From assembly GCF_014648875.1 (NCBI RefSeq), contig NZ_BMRY01000015.1:1-64000 (forward strand): a DNA stretch of 64,000 nt, in the 5' to 3' direction. Below the pieces are notes generated by a model. The model was not told the origin of the DNA. It made no database searches and was given only the letters and a program-made list of their open reading frames with translations. Positions within the stretch are counted from its first letter, which is position 1; the number at the start of each line of letters is the position of its first letter. Below, in pieces: positions 42,076-50,881 of the stretch. The translations under genes and the position numbers were made by a program. Source of the DNA: Streptomyces parvus. Lineage in GTDB: Bacteria > Actinomycetota > Actinomycetes > Streptomycetales > Streptomycetaceae.

Positions 42076-44936
42076 GCGACGTCAGCTGTGTGATCACCGG
42101 CGGCGGGGACGGCGAGGGCCCCGGCGGGGCCGACGCCCTGCGCGCCTCCGTGGAGTCCGTCCTCGGCCAGTCGATGCGCGCCGCCGAGGCCCTCGTCGTC
42201 CTCGCCTCCGCCGCCGACCCGGCCGTCCGCACCGCCGCCCGCACGCTCGCCGCCCGCGCGCCCGAGCGGGTCCGCCTCGTCCACGCCGACCCGGCCGCCC
42301 GCACCACCGGGGCCCTGCGCAACGCGGGGCTCGACGCGGCGGCCGGCCGGTACGTCCTGGTCCTCGGCAGCGGCGAGCGGCTCCAGAAGCACGCCTGCCG
42401 CAACCTCTGGCAGGCGGGCGAGACCAGCCGCGCCGACCTGATCGCCGGCCGCTGGAGCCGGATCGCCGACGAGAGCGGCAAGGAGCGGGAGCCGTCCTGG
42501 CAGGGGGAGCTCTTCGCCCGCTCCCGCACCCTCTCCCGCTTCACCGAGGCGCCCGAACTCGTCGTCAGGGACGCCCTGGTGACCGGATTCTGTCTGCGTC
42601 GCGAGGCCGTCCGGCGGCACGGTCTGCGGTACGAGGAGGACCTGGCGCACGGGGAGATCCTCTTCGGCCCGATCGCCGCCGCGTCGGTCGGCCGGATCGC
42701 CCTGGTCCGGCGGCTGATCGTGACCGGCCGTGCCGTCCCCGACCGGGCCCGCGACCTCATCTCCCTGGTCGAGGCCCACCGCCGGGTCGCCAACACGCTC
42801 CTCGCCCACGGGCTGCCCGAGCTGCGCGAGGAGCGGGAGAAGGCGTTCCACCGGGATCATCTGGTGCCGCTGGTCCGGTCCTTCCCCGCGCTGCCCGCCG
42901 TCCGCCGCGACCGGGTCGCCGCCGCTGCCGCCCGCACCCTGACCGGGCCCGTCCCGCCGGAGCTGCCGCCGCTGGATCGGGTCGCCGTGAGCCTGCTGGG
43001 CCGGGGCGATGCCGAAGGGGTCCTCGCGGCGGCCTACGCGCTGAGCCGGCCCGCCACCGTGTGCGCGCCGCTGACGACGGGCGCGGACGGCCGGGTCTGC
43101 TGGGGCGGGGAAGGGGAGGAGCCCGTCGCCGACATCACCGAACTCGGCCACCAGTACCGTCGGTTCGGCGAAATGCGGCTGATGAACCGGCTCACCCGCT
43201 GCGCCGCCGCGGACGGGGGCCGCCTGCTTCTCGAAGGCCGTCTCGTGCTGCCCGGGCACACCGGACCCGCCCCCGGCGCCCCCCTCACCGCCACTCTGGA
43301 GTTCCGGGCCCGGGGCGGGGCGCGCGCCGTCGCGTTCCCGGCCGAGGTGGTCCGGCACGACGGGACCGGGATCACCTGGCGCGCGCGGGCCGACGTCGCG
43401 CGCCGCCTGCGCCCCGTCGGCGTCCGTGACACGGCGTGGGACGCGCGGCTGACCGTGGAGGCCGACGGGGTCCGGTCGGTCAGCGATCTGTTCGCCCCGC
43501 GGGACCAGGTGGCCGGAGCGGTCCGGTTCGCCGCGCGGCCCCGGCTCGGGCGGCTCGCCGGAGACACCTGGGAGCCCTACATCACCGTCAAGGACCACTT
43601 CGCGCTCCGGCTGGCCGCCCGCCGCCGCCCGGCCCGCACCGCGCACCGCCTGATCCGCTACGCCACGCACTTCCGGCCCGCCCGCAAGGCCAAGCTCCTC
43701 GTCCGCGCCCTGCGGGGGCGCCTGGACCGCTACCGCTCCCGTGGTTTCAAGGCCCCCGCCTACAACACCTGGCTCACCCGGCTCCCCGTGCGCCGGGGCT
43801 CCGTCGTCTTCGAGAGCCACATGGGCACCTGCTACGGCGACAGCCCGCGCGCCCTGTACGAGGAGATCCGCCGCCAGGGCCTGAAGCTCCACGCCACCTG
43901 GTCCTACGACCCGTCCCCGGCCGGATTCCCGGACGGCGCCCGCCTCGTACGCCGCTGGTCCTGGCGCTACCTGTGGGCGCTGGCCCGCGCCGAGTACTGG
44001 GTCGACAACCAGGGCTTCCCGCAGCATCTGCGCAAGCCCCGGCACACCACGTACCTCCAGACCTGGCACGGCTCCGCGTACAAACGGATGGGCTTCGACG
44101 AGACCCGCGTACGGCTCCAGAACGCCCCGCAGCGCGAACGGCTCCGGCAGGCCGTCGACCGCTTCGACCACTTCCTCGTCCGCTCCGAGCACGACGTGAA
44201 CACCCTCGCCCGCGCCTACCGGCTCCCTGAGGAGCGGCTCCTGCGCACCGGCTACCCGCGCAACGACGCCCTGATCGCGGAGCGCACCCGGGCCGAGACC
44301 GAGGGAAGGCTGCCGCGCCCGCCGCTCGCCGGGGAACTCGGTCTCGACGACCACAAGAAGACCGTGCTGTACGCGCCGACGTTCCGGGGCGGCCCCGGAA
44401 AGCAGCGCAAGAGCCGACTCCGCCTCGACGTACGGGAGTTCGCCGAGCGGTTCGGCGACACCCACACCCTGCTCGTCCGGGCCCACTACCTGGAGTCGGC
44501 CCGGCTGCCGGTCTGCCCGCCCGGCACCGTCGTCGACGTCTCCCGCCACCACGACGTCAGCGAACTCCTCGCCATCACCGACGTGTTGGTGACGGACTAC
44601 TCCTCCATCATGTTCGACTTCGCCCTCCTCGACCGGCCCGTCGTGCTGTTCGCCCCCGACCTGGAGGCGTACGCGGCCGAGCGCGGCAGCTACTTCGACC
44701 TGCGGGAGCAGGCCCCGGGGCCGGTGGCCGCGACGCAGGAGGAGCTGTTCGCCGCCCTCGCGGAACTGAAGAAGTCCGACACCCGGTACGCCGACCAACG
44801 CCGGTCCTTCGCAGAGAAGTTCGGCGCCCACGACCGGGGCGACGCGGCCCGCGCCACCGTCGCCGCGGTCTTCGGGACCGCCGCCTCCCGAGGCGTCCGC
44901 CACACCACCGACCACGACCGGGGGGCCGGCCGATGA
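42072..44936 (+). CDS. glycerophosphotransferase with degenerate GT2 N-domain (TagF-like 4)
   Basis: A 954-residue protein. The N-terminal 200 residues keep the GT2 fold pattern (SVESVLGQSM, GALRNAGLDAAAGRYVLVL) but the nucleotide-binding VDDGS has become VLASAAD and the DxD/DSDD metal site reads LGSGE (about 98-102), so the GT2 part is probably inactive. The C-terminal domain has LQTWHGSAYKRMG (His666), LYAPTFRGG and LVTDYSSIMFDF and appears active, although HGTPLK is changed to HGSAYK. It is coupled by ATGA overlaps to both neighbours. Confidence 0.88.
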   Translation: MSDVSCVITGGGDGEGPGGADALRASVESVLGQSMRAAEALVVLASAADPAVRTAARTLAARAPERVRLVHADPAARTTGALRNAGLDAAAGRYVLVLGSGERLQKHACRNLWQAGETSRADLIAGRWSRIADESGKEREPSWQGELFARSRTLSRFTEAPELVVRDALVTGFCLRREAVRRHGLRYEEDLAHGEILFGPIAAASVGRIALVRRLIVTGRAVPDRARDLISLVEAHRRVANTLLAHGLPELREEREKAFHRDHLVPLVRSFPALPAVRRDRVAAAAARTLTGPVPPELPPLDRVAVSLLGRGDAEGVLAAAYALSRPATVCAPLTTGADGRVCWGGEGEEPVADITELGHQYRRFGEMRLMNRLTRCAAADGGRLLLEGRLVLPGHTGPAPGAPLTATLEFRARGGARAVAFPAEVVRHDGTGITWRARADVARRLRPVGVRDTAWDARLTVEADGVRSVSDLFAPRDQVAGAVRFAARPRLGRLAGDTWEPYITVKDHFALRLAARRRPARTAHRLIRYATHFRPARKAKLLVRALRGRLDRYRSRGFKAPAYNTWLTRLPVRRGSVVFESHMGTCYGDSPRALYEEIRRQGLKLHATWSYDPSPAGFPDGARLVRRWSWRYLWALARAEYWVDNQGFPQHLRKPRHTTYLQTWHGSAYKRMGFDETRVRLQNAPQRERLRQAVDRFDHFLVRSEHDVNTLARAYRLPEERLLRTGYPRNDALIAERTRAETEGRLPRPPLAGELGLDDHKKTVLYAPTFRGGPGKQRKSRLRLDVREFAERFGDTHTLLVRAHYLESARLPVCPPGTVVDVSRHHDVSELLAITDVLVTDYSSIMFDFALLDRPVVLFAPDLEAYAAERGSYFDLREQAPGPVAATQEELFAALAELKKSDTRYADQRRSFAEKFGAHDRGDAARATVAAVFGTAASRGVRHTTDHDRGAGR

Positions 44937-46075
44937 GCCGCGACATCTTCATCGTCTCCAACAGCACCGACGAACTCGGCGGCGTCACCGGGTGGATGCA
45001 CCAGACCGCCCGCCTCTTCGCCGGCCAGGGCCACCGGGTCCACACCGTCGGCATCCACGCCTCCGACCTCAAGATGACGCTGCCCCGGCAGCCCGACCAC
45101 CCCGTCACCGCCCTCTACGCCGCACACCCCCCGACGCCCTGGACACCCCACGGCGTCCGTGACCGCTTCCGCATCCCCACCCGGCGCAAGGAGGCGGCCC
45201 GGGTCGCCGCCAAGAAGCAGGCCGTCGGGCGGCTCTCGGAGCTCTTCGCCACCGCCCGGCCCGGCGCGGTCGTCATCGTCACCCAGGTCTGGGCGATGGA
45301 GTGGGTCGGGGAGGCCGACACCACCGGGCTGCGGGTCATCGGGATGAGCCACGAGTCCTACGACTACTCCCGCGCGAGCCACCGCTACCGCTGGATCAAG
45401 AACCACTACAAGGACCTCGACCACTGGCTCGTCCTCACCGAGGAGGACGCCGACCGGTGGGCCGCGGACGGCATGAACAACGTCGGCTTCCTGCCCAACG
45501 CCCTCTCCCGGCTCCCGCTCGTGCCCTCCCCCCGCACCGCGAAGACCGTCGCGAGCATCGGCCGGCTCAGCGACCAGAAGGGCATCGACCTGCTCCTGGA
45601 CAGCTGGGCCCTGGTCGCCCCCGCCCGCCCCGACTGGACGCTCCGCGTGTACGGGGCGGGTGAGGACGAGGCCGCGCTGAAGCAACAGTGCACGGGCCTC
45701 GGCCTCGACGGCTCCGTGGAGTGGATGGGCCGCACCGACGACGTGGAGCGGGCCCTCGCCGACGCCTCCGTCTTCGTCCAGTCCTCCCGGGGCGAGGGCT
45801 TCCCGCTCGCCCTCCTTGAGGCGATGGCGAGCGGTGTGCCGTGTGCCGCCTTCGACTGCGCGCCCGGGGTCCGCGAGATCGTCCGGGACGGCGAGGACGG
45901 GCTCCTCGCCCCCGCCGGTGACGTCGCCGCGCTCGCCGACCGGCTGCTGCGGCTCACCGGCAACCCCCGGCTGCGCGACGCGATGGGCGCGCGGGCCCGC
46001 TCCGGCGTCCAGCGGTTCTCCGAGCCGGAGACCCTGCGCCGCTGGGAGGAGCTGTTCGCGTTCCTGGAACGCTGA
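44933..46075 (+). CDS. GT4-family glycosyltransferase
   Basis: A 380-residue retaining GT-B glycosyltransferase. The donor domain shows VASIGRLSDQKGIDLLLDSW and the GT4 EX7E element in GEGFPLALLEAMASGVPCAA. The N-terminal acceptor domain begins IFIVSNSTDELGGVTGWM. It probably adds a decorating or linking sugar from a nucleotide donor to the polymer. The ATG overlaps the preceding stop (ATGA), so it is the last gene of the plus-strand run. It converges with TagF-like 5, 24 bases away. Confidence 0.9.
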   Translation: MSRDIFIVSNSTDELGGVTGWMHQTARLFAGQGHRVHTVGIHASDLKMTLPRQPDHPVTALYAAHPPTPWTPHGVRDRFRIPTRRKEAARVAAKKQAVGRLSELFATARPGAVVIVTQVWAMEWVGEADTTGLRVIGMSHESYDYSRASHRYRWIKNHYKDLDHWLVLTEEDADRWAADGMNNVGFLPNALSRLPLVPSPRTAKTVASIGRLSDQKGIDLLLDSWALVAPARPDWTLRVYGAGEDEAALKQQCTGLGLDGSVEWMGRTDDVERALADASVFVQSSRGEGFPLALLEAMASGVPCAAFDCAPGVREIVRDGEDGLLAPAGDVAALADRLLRLTGNPRLRDAMGARARSGVQRFSEPETLRRWEELFAFLER

Positions 46076-46099
46076 GCAGGCCTTGCGTACGGGCCGGGG

Positions 46100-48331
46100 T
46101 CAGCCGCCGACGGCCGCCCCGGCCCCGTCCTGCGCGGGCAGCGCCGCAGGCGTCCGGCGGGCCGAGAACGGCACCGGCAGCGGCAGCCCGTCCGCCTCCC
46201 CGAGGAAGACCCGCCGCACCACCCGCTCGGCGGCGTACCCGTCGTCGTACGGGCAGAACCGGGCCCGGAACGCGGCGCGCAGCTGCGCCGAGCGGGAGCC
46301 CCGCCAGTGGTCCGTGGCGAAGATGTCGAACAACTCGTCCTGGCTCCGGGCGACGACGCCGGGCGGGAACGCCGTGATGTCGAAGTACGTGCCCCGGGCT
46401 GCCTCGTACGCCTCGATGTCGTCGAGGTGCAGCACCACCGGCCGGTCCAGGTTGACGTAGTCGAACATCAGCGACGCGTAGTCGGTGAGCAGGGCGTCCG
46501 AGGCGAGCGCCAGCGTCTCCACGGACCGGTGGGCGCTCACGTCGATGATCCGCGGATGCGGCGCCCGGCCCCTGCCTCCCGGACCGGCGGTGCGCGGCGC
46601 CCGGGCGAGGATCACGAACCGAGGTCCCAGGACCCGGACCAGCCGTTCCAGGTCCAGGGTGGGCCGCTGGACCCGTCGGTAGTCGCGGGGCACCGGGGCG
46701 TACAGCAGAGCAGTGGCCCCCTCCGGGATGCCGAGCGTCTCGCGCAGCCGCGCCACATCGGCCGGACCGGTGCGGTGGTAGACGTCGTTGCGCGGTGAGC
46801 CGTACTCCAGCGTCGTGTACGCGGACGGGTAGGTCCGTTCCCGTACGAGGGTGGAGTGCGGGTTGGCCGAGAGGGAGAAGTCCCAGGTGTCGACCTGGCG
46901 CAGCAGCTCGTCGAAGTCGGTGCCCCGGGCGGCGGCGGGCCGGTCCAGCAGATCGGTGCCCTCGGTCCGCAGCGGTGTGCCCTCGTGCGTCTGGAGCAGG
47001 ATCTGGCCCCGCCGCTTGACCAGCCCCCGGTCGAAGGACCCGTCGTTGACCAGATACGCCGAGCGGGCCAGGGCGGCCCGGTGGGCGAAGGTGCCGGGCG
47101 CCAGATGCCGGGTGCCGGTCGGCACGGTGTGGGCGTCGGCGGGCCGGCAGATCCAGGCCGTCCGCACCCCCGGGACCAGCTCGCGGACCTTCGCCTCGAC
47201 CGCCGCCGGGCTGCCCGCGTACCCGCTGCCGCCCCGGGTCGTGAACACCGCGTCCCGGGTGCGCAGCGGCAGCCGCAACTGGATCCGGTAGTGCGCCCGC
47301 AGGGCCGCGCCCCGCACCGCCCGGCGCAGGGCCGTCGCCCCTTTCCGCAGCCGGCCACCGAGGCGCTGGGCCTCCGACAGGGCCCGGTAGGTGCGCCGCG
47401 CGCCGAGGTGCATCAGGCCGTGCCGCAGCAGGGCGCGGCGGGGGGTCGGGGCGCCGGGGGCGTGGTAGCGGCGGCAGGAGGCGGTGGCCCGGCGGAAGAA
47501 CGCGGCGCGGCTGTGCAGCGGCAGCCGGTCCCGGGAGGCGAACAGCGCCGAGAAGTGGTCCAGCATGCGACGGAACATCACCGGCCGCCACAGGGCGAGT
47601 TCGGGGCGGGAGTCGATGAATGCGAAGACCCGGTCGTACTGGTCGAAGACGTCGAAGTGCTTCTCGCTGGTGGTGGAGAGGATGTTGCCGCGCCGCCGCT
47701 GCCGGTAGGAGACGCAGACCGCGTCCAGCACCGCGATCGAGTCGGCCGCCATCAGCACCGGGTAGGTCCAGGGGGTGTCCTCGTAGTAGCCGGGCGGGAA
47801 GGTGAACCCCTCGGCCTCGATGAACGCGCGGCGGTACGCCTTGTTCCAGACGACCATGAGGAGTCGCAGCAGCTCGGGGCGGTCGGTGAGGCGGAAGCGC
47901 TCGGGGCCGCTCTCGTCGAGATGGGCGGCCAGGACGTTGCGGACGCTGCGGCCCGTCCAGTACGTACGGGCGTAGTCGTACATCAGGACGTCGGGCTCGC
48001 CGGTCGCGTCGATCCGGTCGGCGATGGTCTGGAGGGCGTCCGGCAGCAGGGTGTCGTCGCCGTCGAGGAAGATCAGGTAGTCGCCGGCCGCCCGGCCCAT
48101 CCCGGCGTTGCGAGCCGGGCCGAGGCCGATGTTGCGGGGCAGGTGCAGTGCGGTGACGCGGTGGTCCCGGCGGGCGTACTCGTCGGCGATCGGTCCGCAG
48201 GCGTCGGGGGAGCAGTCGTCGACCACGACGATCTCGTAGTCCTTGAAGGACTGGGCCAGCACGGAATCCAGACACGCGTGCAGATACGCCTGGACCCGGA
48301 ATGCGGGCACGATGACGGAGAACCGGGGCAC
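46100..48331 (-). CDS. bifunctional GT2 glycosyltransferase / CDP-glycerol glycerophosphotransferase (TagF-like 5), His-to-Glu variant
   Basis: A 743-residue protein. The GT2 domain (1 to about 230) has VIVPAFRVQAYL, IVVVDDCSPDAC and IFLDGDDTLL. The middle region is much shorter than in TagF-like 1 and 3. The C-terminal domain keeps LLYAPVPRDYRR and LLTDYASLMFDY, but the catalytic HGTP reads LLQTHEGTPLRTEG: the usual His is Glu450, with a His at 449. It may use the neighbouring His or have a different activity. The GTG at 48331 begins the GT2 motif directly; the 50 upstream in-frame residues are non-coding in character. Confidence 0.87.
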   Translation of the reverse strand: MPRFSVIVPAFRVQAYLHACLDSVLAQSFKDYEIVVVDDCSPDACGPIADEYARRDHRVTALHLPRNIGLGPARNAGMGRAAGDYLIFLDGDDTLLPDALQTIADRIDATGEPDVLMYDYARTYWTGRSVRNVLAAHLDESGPERFRLTDRPELLRLLMVVWNKAYRRAFIEAEGFTFPPGYYEDTPWTYPVLMAADSIAVLDAVCVSYRQRRRGNILSTTSEKHFDVFDQYDRVFAFIDSRPELALWRPVMFRRMLDHFSALFASRDRLPLHSRAAFFRRATASCRRYHAPGAPTPRRALLRHGLMHLGARRTYRALSEAQRLGGRLRKGATALRRAVRGAALRAHYRIQLRLPLRTRDAVFTTRGGSGYAGSPAAVEAKVRELVPGVRTAWICRPADAHTVPTGTRHLAPGTFAHRAALARSAYLVNDGSFDRGLVKRRGQILLQTHEGTPLRTEGTDLLDRPAAARGTDFDELLRQVDTWDFSLSANPHSTLVRERTYPSAYTTLEYGSPRNDVYHRTGPADVARLRETLGIPEGATALLYAPVPRDYRRVQRPTLDLERLVRVLGPRFVILARAPRTAGPGGRGRAPHPRIIDVSAHRSVETLALASDALLTDYASLMFDYVNLDRPVVLHLDDIEAYEAARGTYFDITAFPPGVVARSQDELFDIFATDHWRGSRSAQLRAAFRARFCPYDDGYAAERVVRRVFLGEADGLPLPVPFSARRTPAALPAQDGAGAAVGG

Positions 48332-48429
48332 TACACATCCATGGGTCGATCGTTCGCGGAAATCCAGGCAGAGCGCAAACGTCGGATGGAATGACAGGGT
48401 TACGCCGGACGTGGCAATCGGGGGACGAG

Positions 48430-48474
48430 AACGCCGAAGCGGCCCGGTTCCGGGGAACCGGGCCGCTTGGCGTT
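48430..48474 (-). terminator. terminator of the sugar ABC importer operon
   Basis: A long inverted repeat, aagcggcccggttcc (48437-48451) / ggaaccgggccgctt (48454-48468), is extended outward by aacgcc / ggcgtt with a single bulged base. It lies 62 bases past the last gene of the minus-strand importer operon and before the next minus-strand gene. Confidence 0.8.
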
Positions 48475-48535
48475 GACGCACAGCCGTACGTTTCCGGCGG
48501 TGCGCCCCCGAGGGCGTACAGCCGCGCGTTACGGG

Positions 48536-49498
48536 CTACTTGACCGCGCCCGCCATCACGCCGGAGACGAACTGCCGCTGGAAGGCGAAGAACACCGCCA
48601 GCGGGATCACCATCGACACGAACGCGCCGGGCGCGAGCACATCGATGTTGTTGCCGAACTGGCGTACCTGCTGCTGGAGCGCCACGGTGATCGGCGGCGA
48701 CTCGGAGTCCGCGAAGATCAGCGCGACCAGCATGTCGTTCCACACCCACAGGAACTGGAAGATCCCGAGCGAGGCGATCGCCGGACCGCCCAGCGGCATC
48801 ACGACCCGGGTGAAGAGCCGGATCTCGCCCGCCCCGTCGAGCCGGGCGGCCTCCAGCAGTTCGCGGGGGATCTCCGCGAAGAAGTTCCGCAGCAGGAAGA
48901 TCGCGAACGGCAGGCCGAACGCGGTGTGGAACAGCACCACCCCGAGCGTCGTCTCGAAGATCCCGATGGTGCCGAACAGTTCGGAGACCGGGATCAGCGC
49001 GACCTGAACCGGCACCACGAGCAACCCGACGACCAGCAGGAACAGCCAGTCCCGGCCGGGGAACTCCATCCAGGCGAAGGCGTATCCGGCGAACGAGCCG
49101 ATCAGCACGACCAGCACCGTGGACGGCACGGTGATCATGATGGTGGAGCCGAGCGAGCCGGTGATCGTCGAATTGTCGAGCAGCCGCTGGTAGTTCTCGA
49201 AGGTCAGCTCGGACGGGGCGGTGAAGATCTTCCACCAGCCGGTCGCCGCGATGTCCTGCGGACCGCGCAGCGAGGACAGCAGCAGACCGATCGTGGGCAT
49301 CAGCCAGAACAGGGCGACCAGGATGAGGAAGACCCGCATCACCCCGCCGCCCGCGCGGGCGGCGATCCTGGCCCCGAGGGACTGCTCGGCCTTCGGCGCT
49401 TCGGGGGCGCCGCCCGCCTTCCGGGTGACCGCCTTCTGGCGGCCGATGCGGGCGGTGTTCACGTCCGGTGCGCTGTTCCTCTCCGGTGCGCTGCTCAT
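48536..49498 (-). CDS. carbohydrate ABC transporter permease (MalG-type)
   Basis: A 320-residue permease. After a cytoplasmic N-terminus of about 50 residues there are six transmembrane segments and the EAA loop LEAARLDGAGEIRLFTRVVM that docks the ATPase. It belongs to the MalG/CUT1 group and forms the membrane channel with the overlapping MalF-type permease. The operon encodes no ATPase; in Streptomyces such importers share the general ATPase MsiK. Its ATG overlaps the upstream stop (ATGA). Confidence 0.92.
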   Translation of the reverse strand: MSSAPERNSAPDVNTARIGRQKAVTRKAGGAPEAPKAEQSLGARIAARAGGGVMRVFLILVALFWLMPTIGLLLSSLRGPQDIAATGWWKIFTAPSELTFENYQRLLDNSTITGSLGSTIMITVPSTVLVVLIGSFAGYAFAWMEFPGRDWLFLLVVGLLVVPVQVALIPVSELFGTIGIFETTLGVVLFHTAFGLPFAIFLLRNFFAEIPRELLEAARLDGAGEIRLFTRVVMPLGGPAIASLGIFQFLWVWNDMLVALIFADSESPPITVALQQQVRQFGNNIDVLAPGAFVSMVIPLAVFFAFQRQFVSGVMAGAVK

Positions 49499-50877
49499 CG
49501 CCGTCCCTCCTTCCGGATCCGGCGGATGTTGACCAGCATCACCGGGATCACCAGCAGCAGCAGAAGCACCGCGATCGCGCTGCCGATCCCCAGGTCCGCG
49601 TCCGTGCCGAACGAGGACCGGTACAGCTGGAGCGCCAGGACGTTCGCGTCGTCCTGGGACGAGCCCGGCGCGATGATGAACACCAGGTCGAAGACCTTCA
49701 GCACGTTGATCATCAGCGTCACCAGGACCACCGCGAGCACCGGCGCCAGCATCGGCACCGTGATCCGGCGGAACACCTGCCACTCGTTGGCCCCGTCCAC
49801 CCGGGCCGCCTCCAGCAGCTCGCGCGGCAGACCGGCGAGACCGGCCGCGATCAGGACCATCGCGAACCCGGCCCACATCCACACGTAACTGCCGATGATC
49901 CCGGGCGTCACGAGGGACGGGCCGAGCCAGTCGACGCCGTTGTACGGCTCGCGGAAGTTGTCGGCGGGCAGGCGCAGTTGGGCCCCGTCCGCCGAGGCGG
50001 GCAGGGTGAACACCCCGTCCGCTCCCGCTGTCGCGGTGGCGACGACCTCGCCGTCCTTCACCGCCTCGACCTTCAGGCCCTTCAGCCCCAGCTCCTTCGG
50101 GTCGACGACGTTCGGTTTCCCGCCGCCGCCCCGGGTGAAGTCCAGCCATGCGGTACCGGAGATCTCGTCCCCGGAGGCCGCGGGAGAGCCATCGGCCGGC
50201 CGTGCGTCGCCCGGCATCTTCGCCGGGGCCACACCGACGAGCGGCACCCGCAGCGGCTGGCCTGCCCGGATCGGCTCCTTGGAGAGGTACGTCCCGCCGG
50301 CCGCCTTCTCCAGCGGGTGCACCGGCAGCGGGCGGGCCTTCGGGAAACCGGCGGACTCGTTGAACGTGTCGTGCACGCTCACCGCCACCGCGTTGGCGAC
50401 CCCGCGTTCGGGAGCCTGGTCGTACACCAGCCGGAAGATGATGCCCGCCGCCAGCATCGAGATCGCCATCGGCATGAAGACGATCAGCTTGAACGCGGTG
50501 CCCCAGCGGATCCGTTCGGTCAGCACCGCGAAGATCAGCCCCAGCGCGGTGGCGACCGTCGGGGCGAGGACCACCCAGATCGCGTTGTTCTTCACCGCCG
50601 TGAGGATCGTGTCGTCGGTGAACAGAGCGGTGTAGTTGTCGAACCCGGCGAAGCCCGTACCGGCCTGGTCGAAGAACGACCGGTAGACCGAATACCCGAT
50701 CGGGTAGAGCACCAGCGCACCGAGCAGCACCAGCGCGGGCAGCAGGAACACCGCCGCGACGACCCTGCGGGTACCGGTCACGCTGTGGCCGGGCTTCTTC
50801 GGGTCGGGGGACGGGCTCGGACTCGTGTCGTCGGCGGGGGGCGCCGCACCGGCGCCCCCCGCGGTCGCTGTCGTCAC
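49495..50877 (-). CDS. carbohydrate ABC transporter permease (MalF-type) with large extracytoplasmic insert
   Basis: A 460-residue permease, about 150 longer than a typical CUT1 permease. The extra length is an insert between membrane segments (about residues 140-310) containing GLKGLKVEAVKDGEVVATA and a GADGVFTLP turn, a pattern like Cna-B or carboxypeptidase-regulatory beta-sandwich repeats. The EAA loop is LEAARVDGANEWQVFRRITV. The insert faces outward, as the P2 loop of E. coli MalF does, and may contact the binding protein. GTG start at 50877, four bases after the binding-protein gene. Confidence 0.9.
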   Translation of the reverse strand: MTTATAGGAGAAPPADDTSPSPSPDPKKPGHSVTGTRRVVAAVFLLPALVLLGALVLYPIGYSVYRSFFDQAGTGFAGFDNYTALFTDDTILTAVKNNAIWVVLAPTVATALGLIFAVLTERIRWGTAFKLIVFMPMAISMLAAGIIFRLVYDQAPERGVANAVAVSVHDTFNESAGFPKARPLPVHPLEKAAGGTYLSKEPIRAGQPLRVPLVGVAPAKMPGDARPADGSPAASGDEISGTAWLDFTRGGGGKPNVVDPKELGLKGLKVEAVKDGEVVATATAGADGVFTLPASADGAQLRLPADNFREPYNGVDWLGPSLVTPGIIGSYVWMWAGFAMVLIAAGLAGLPRELLEAARVDGANEWQVFRRITVPMLAPVLAVVLVTLMINVLKVFDLVFIIAPGSSQDDANVLALQLYRSSFGTDADLGIGSAIAVLLLLLVIPVMLVNIRRIRKEGRR

Positions 50878-50881
50878 GGCG

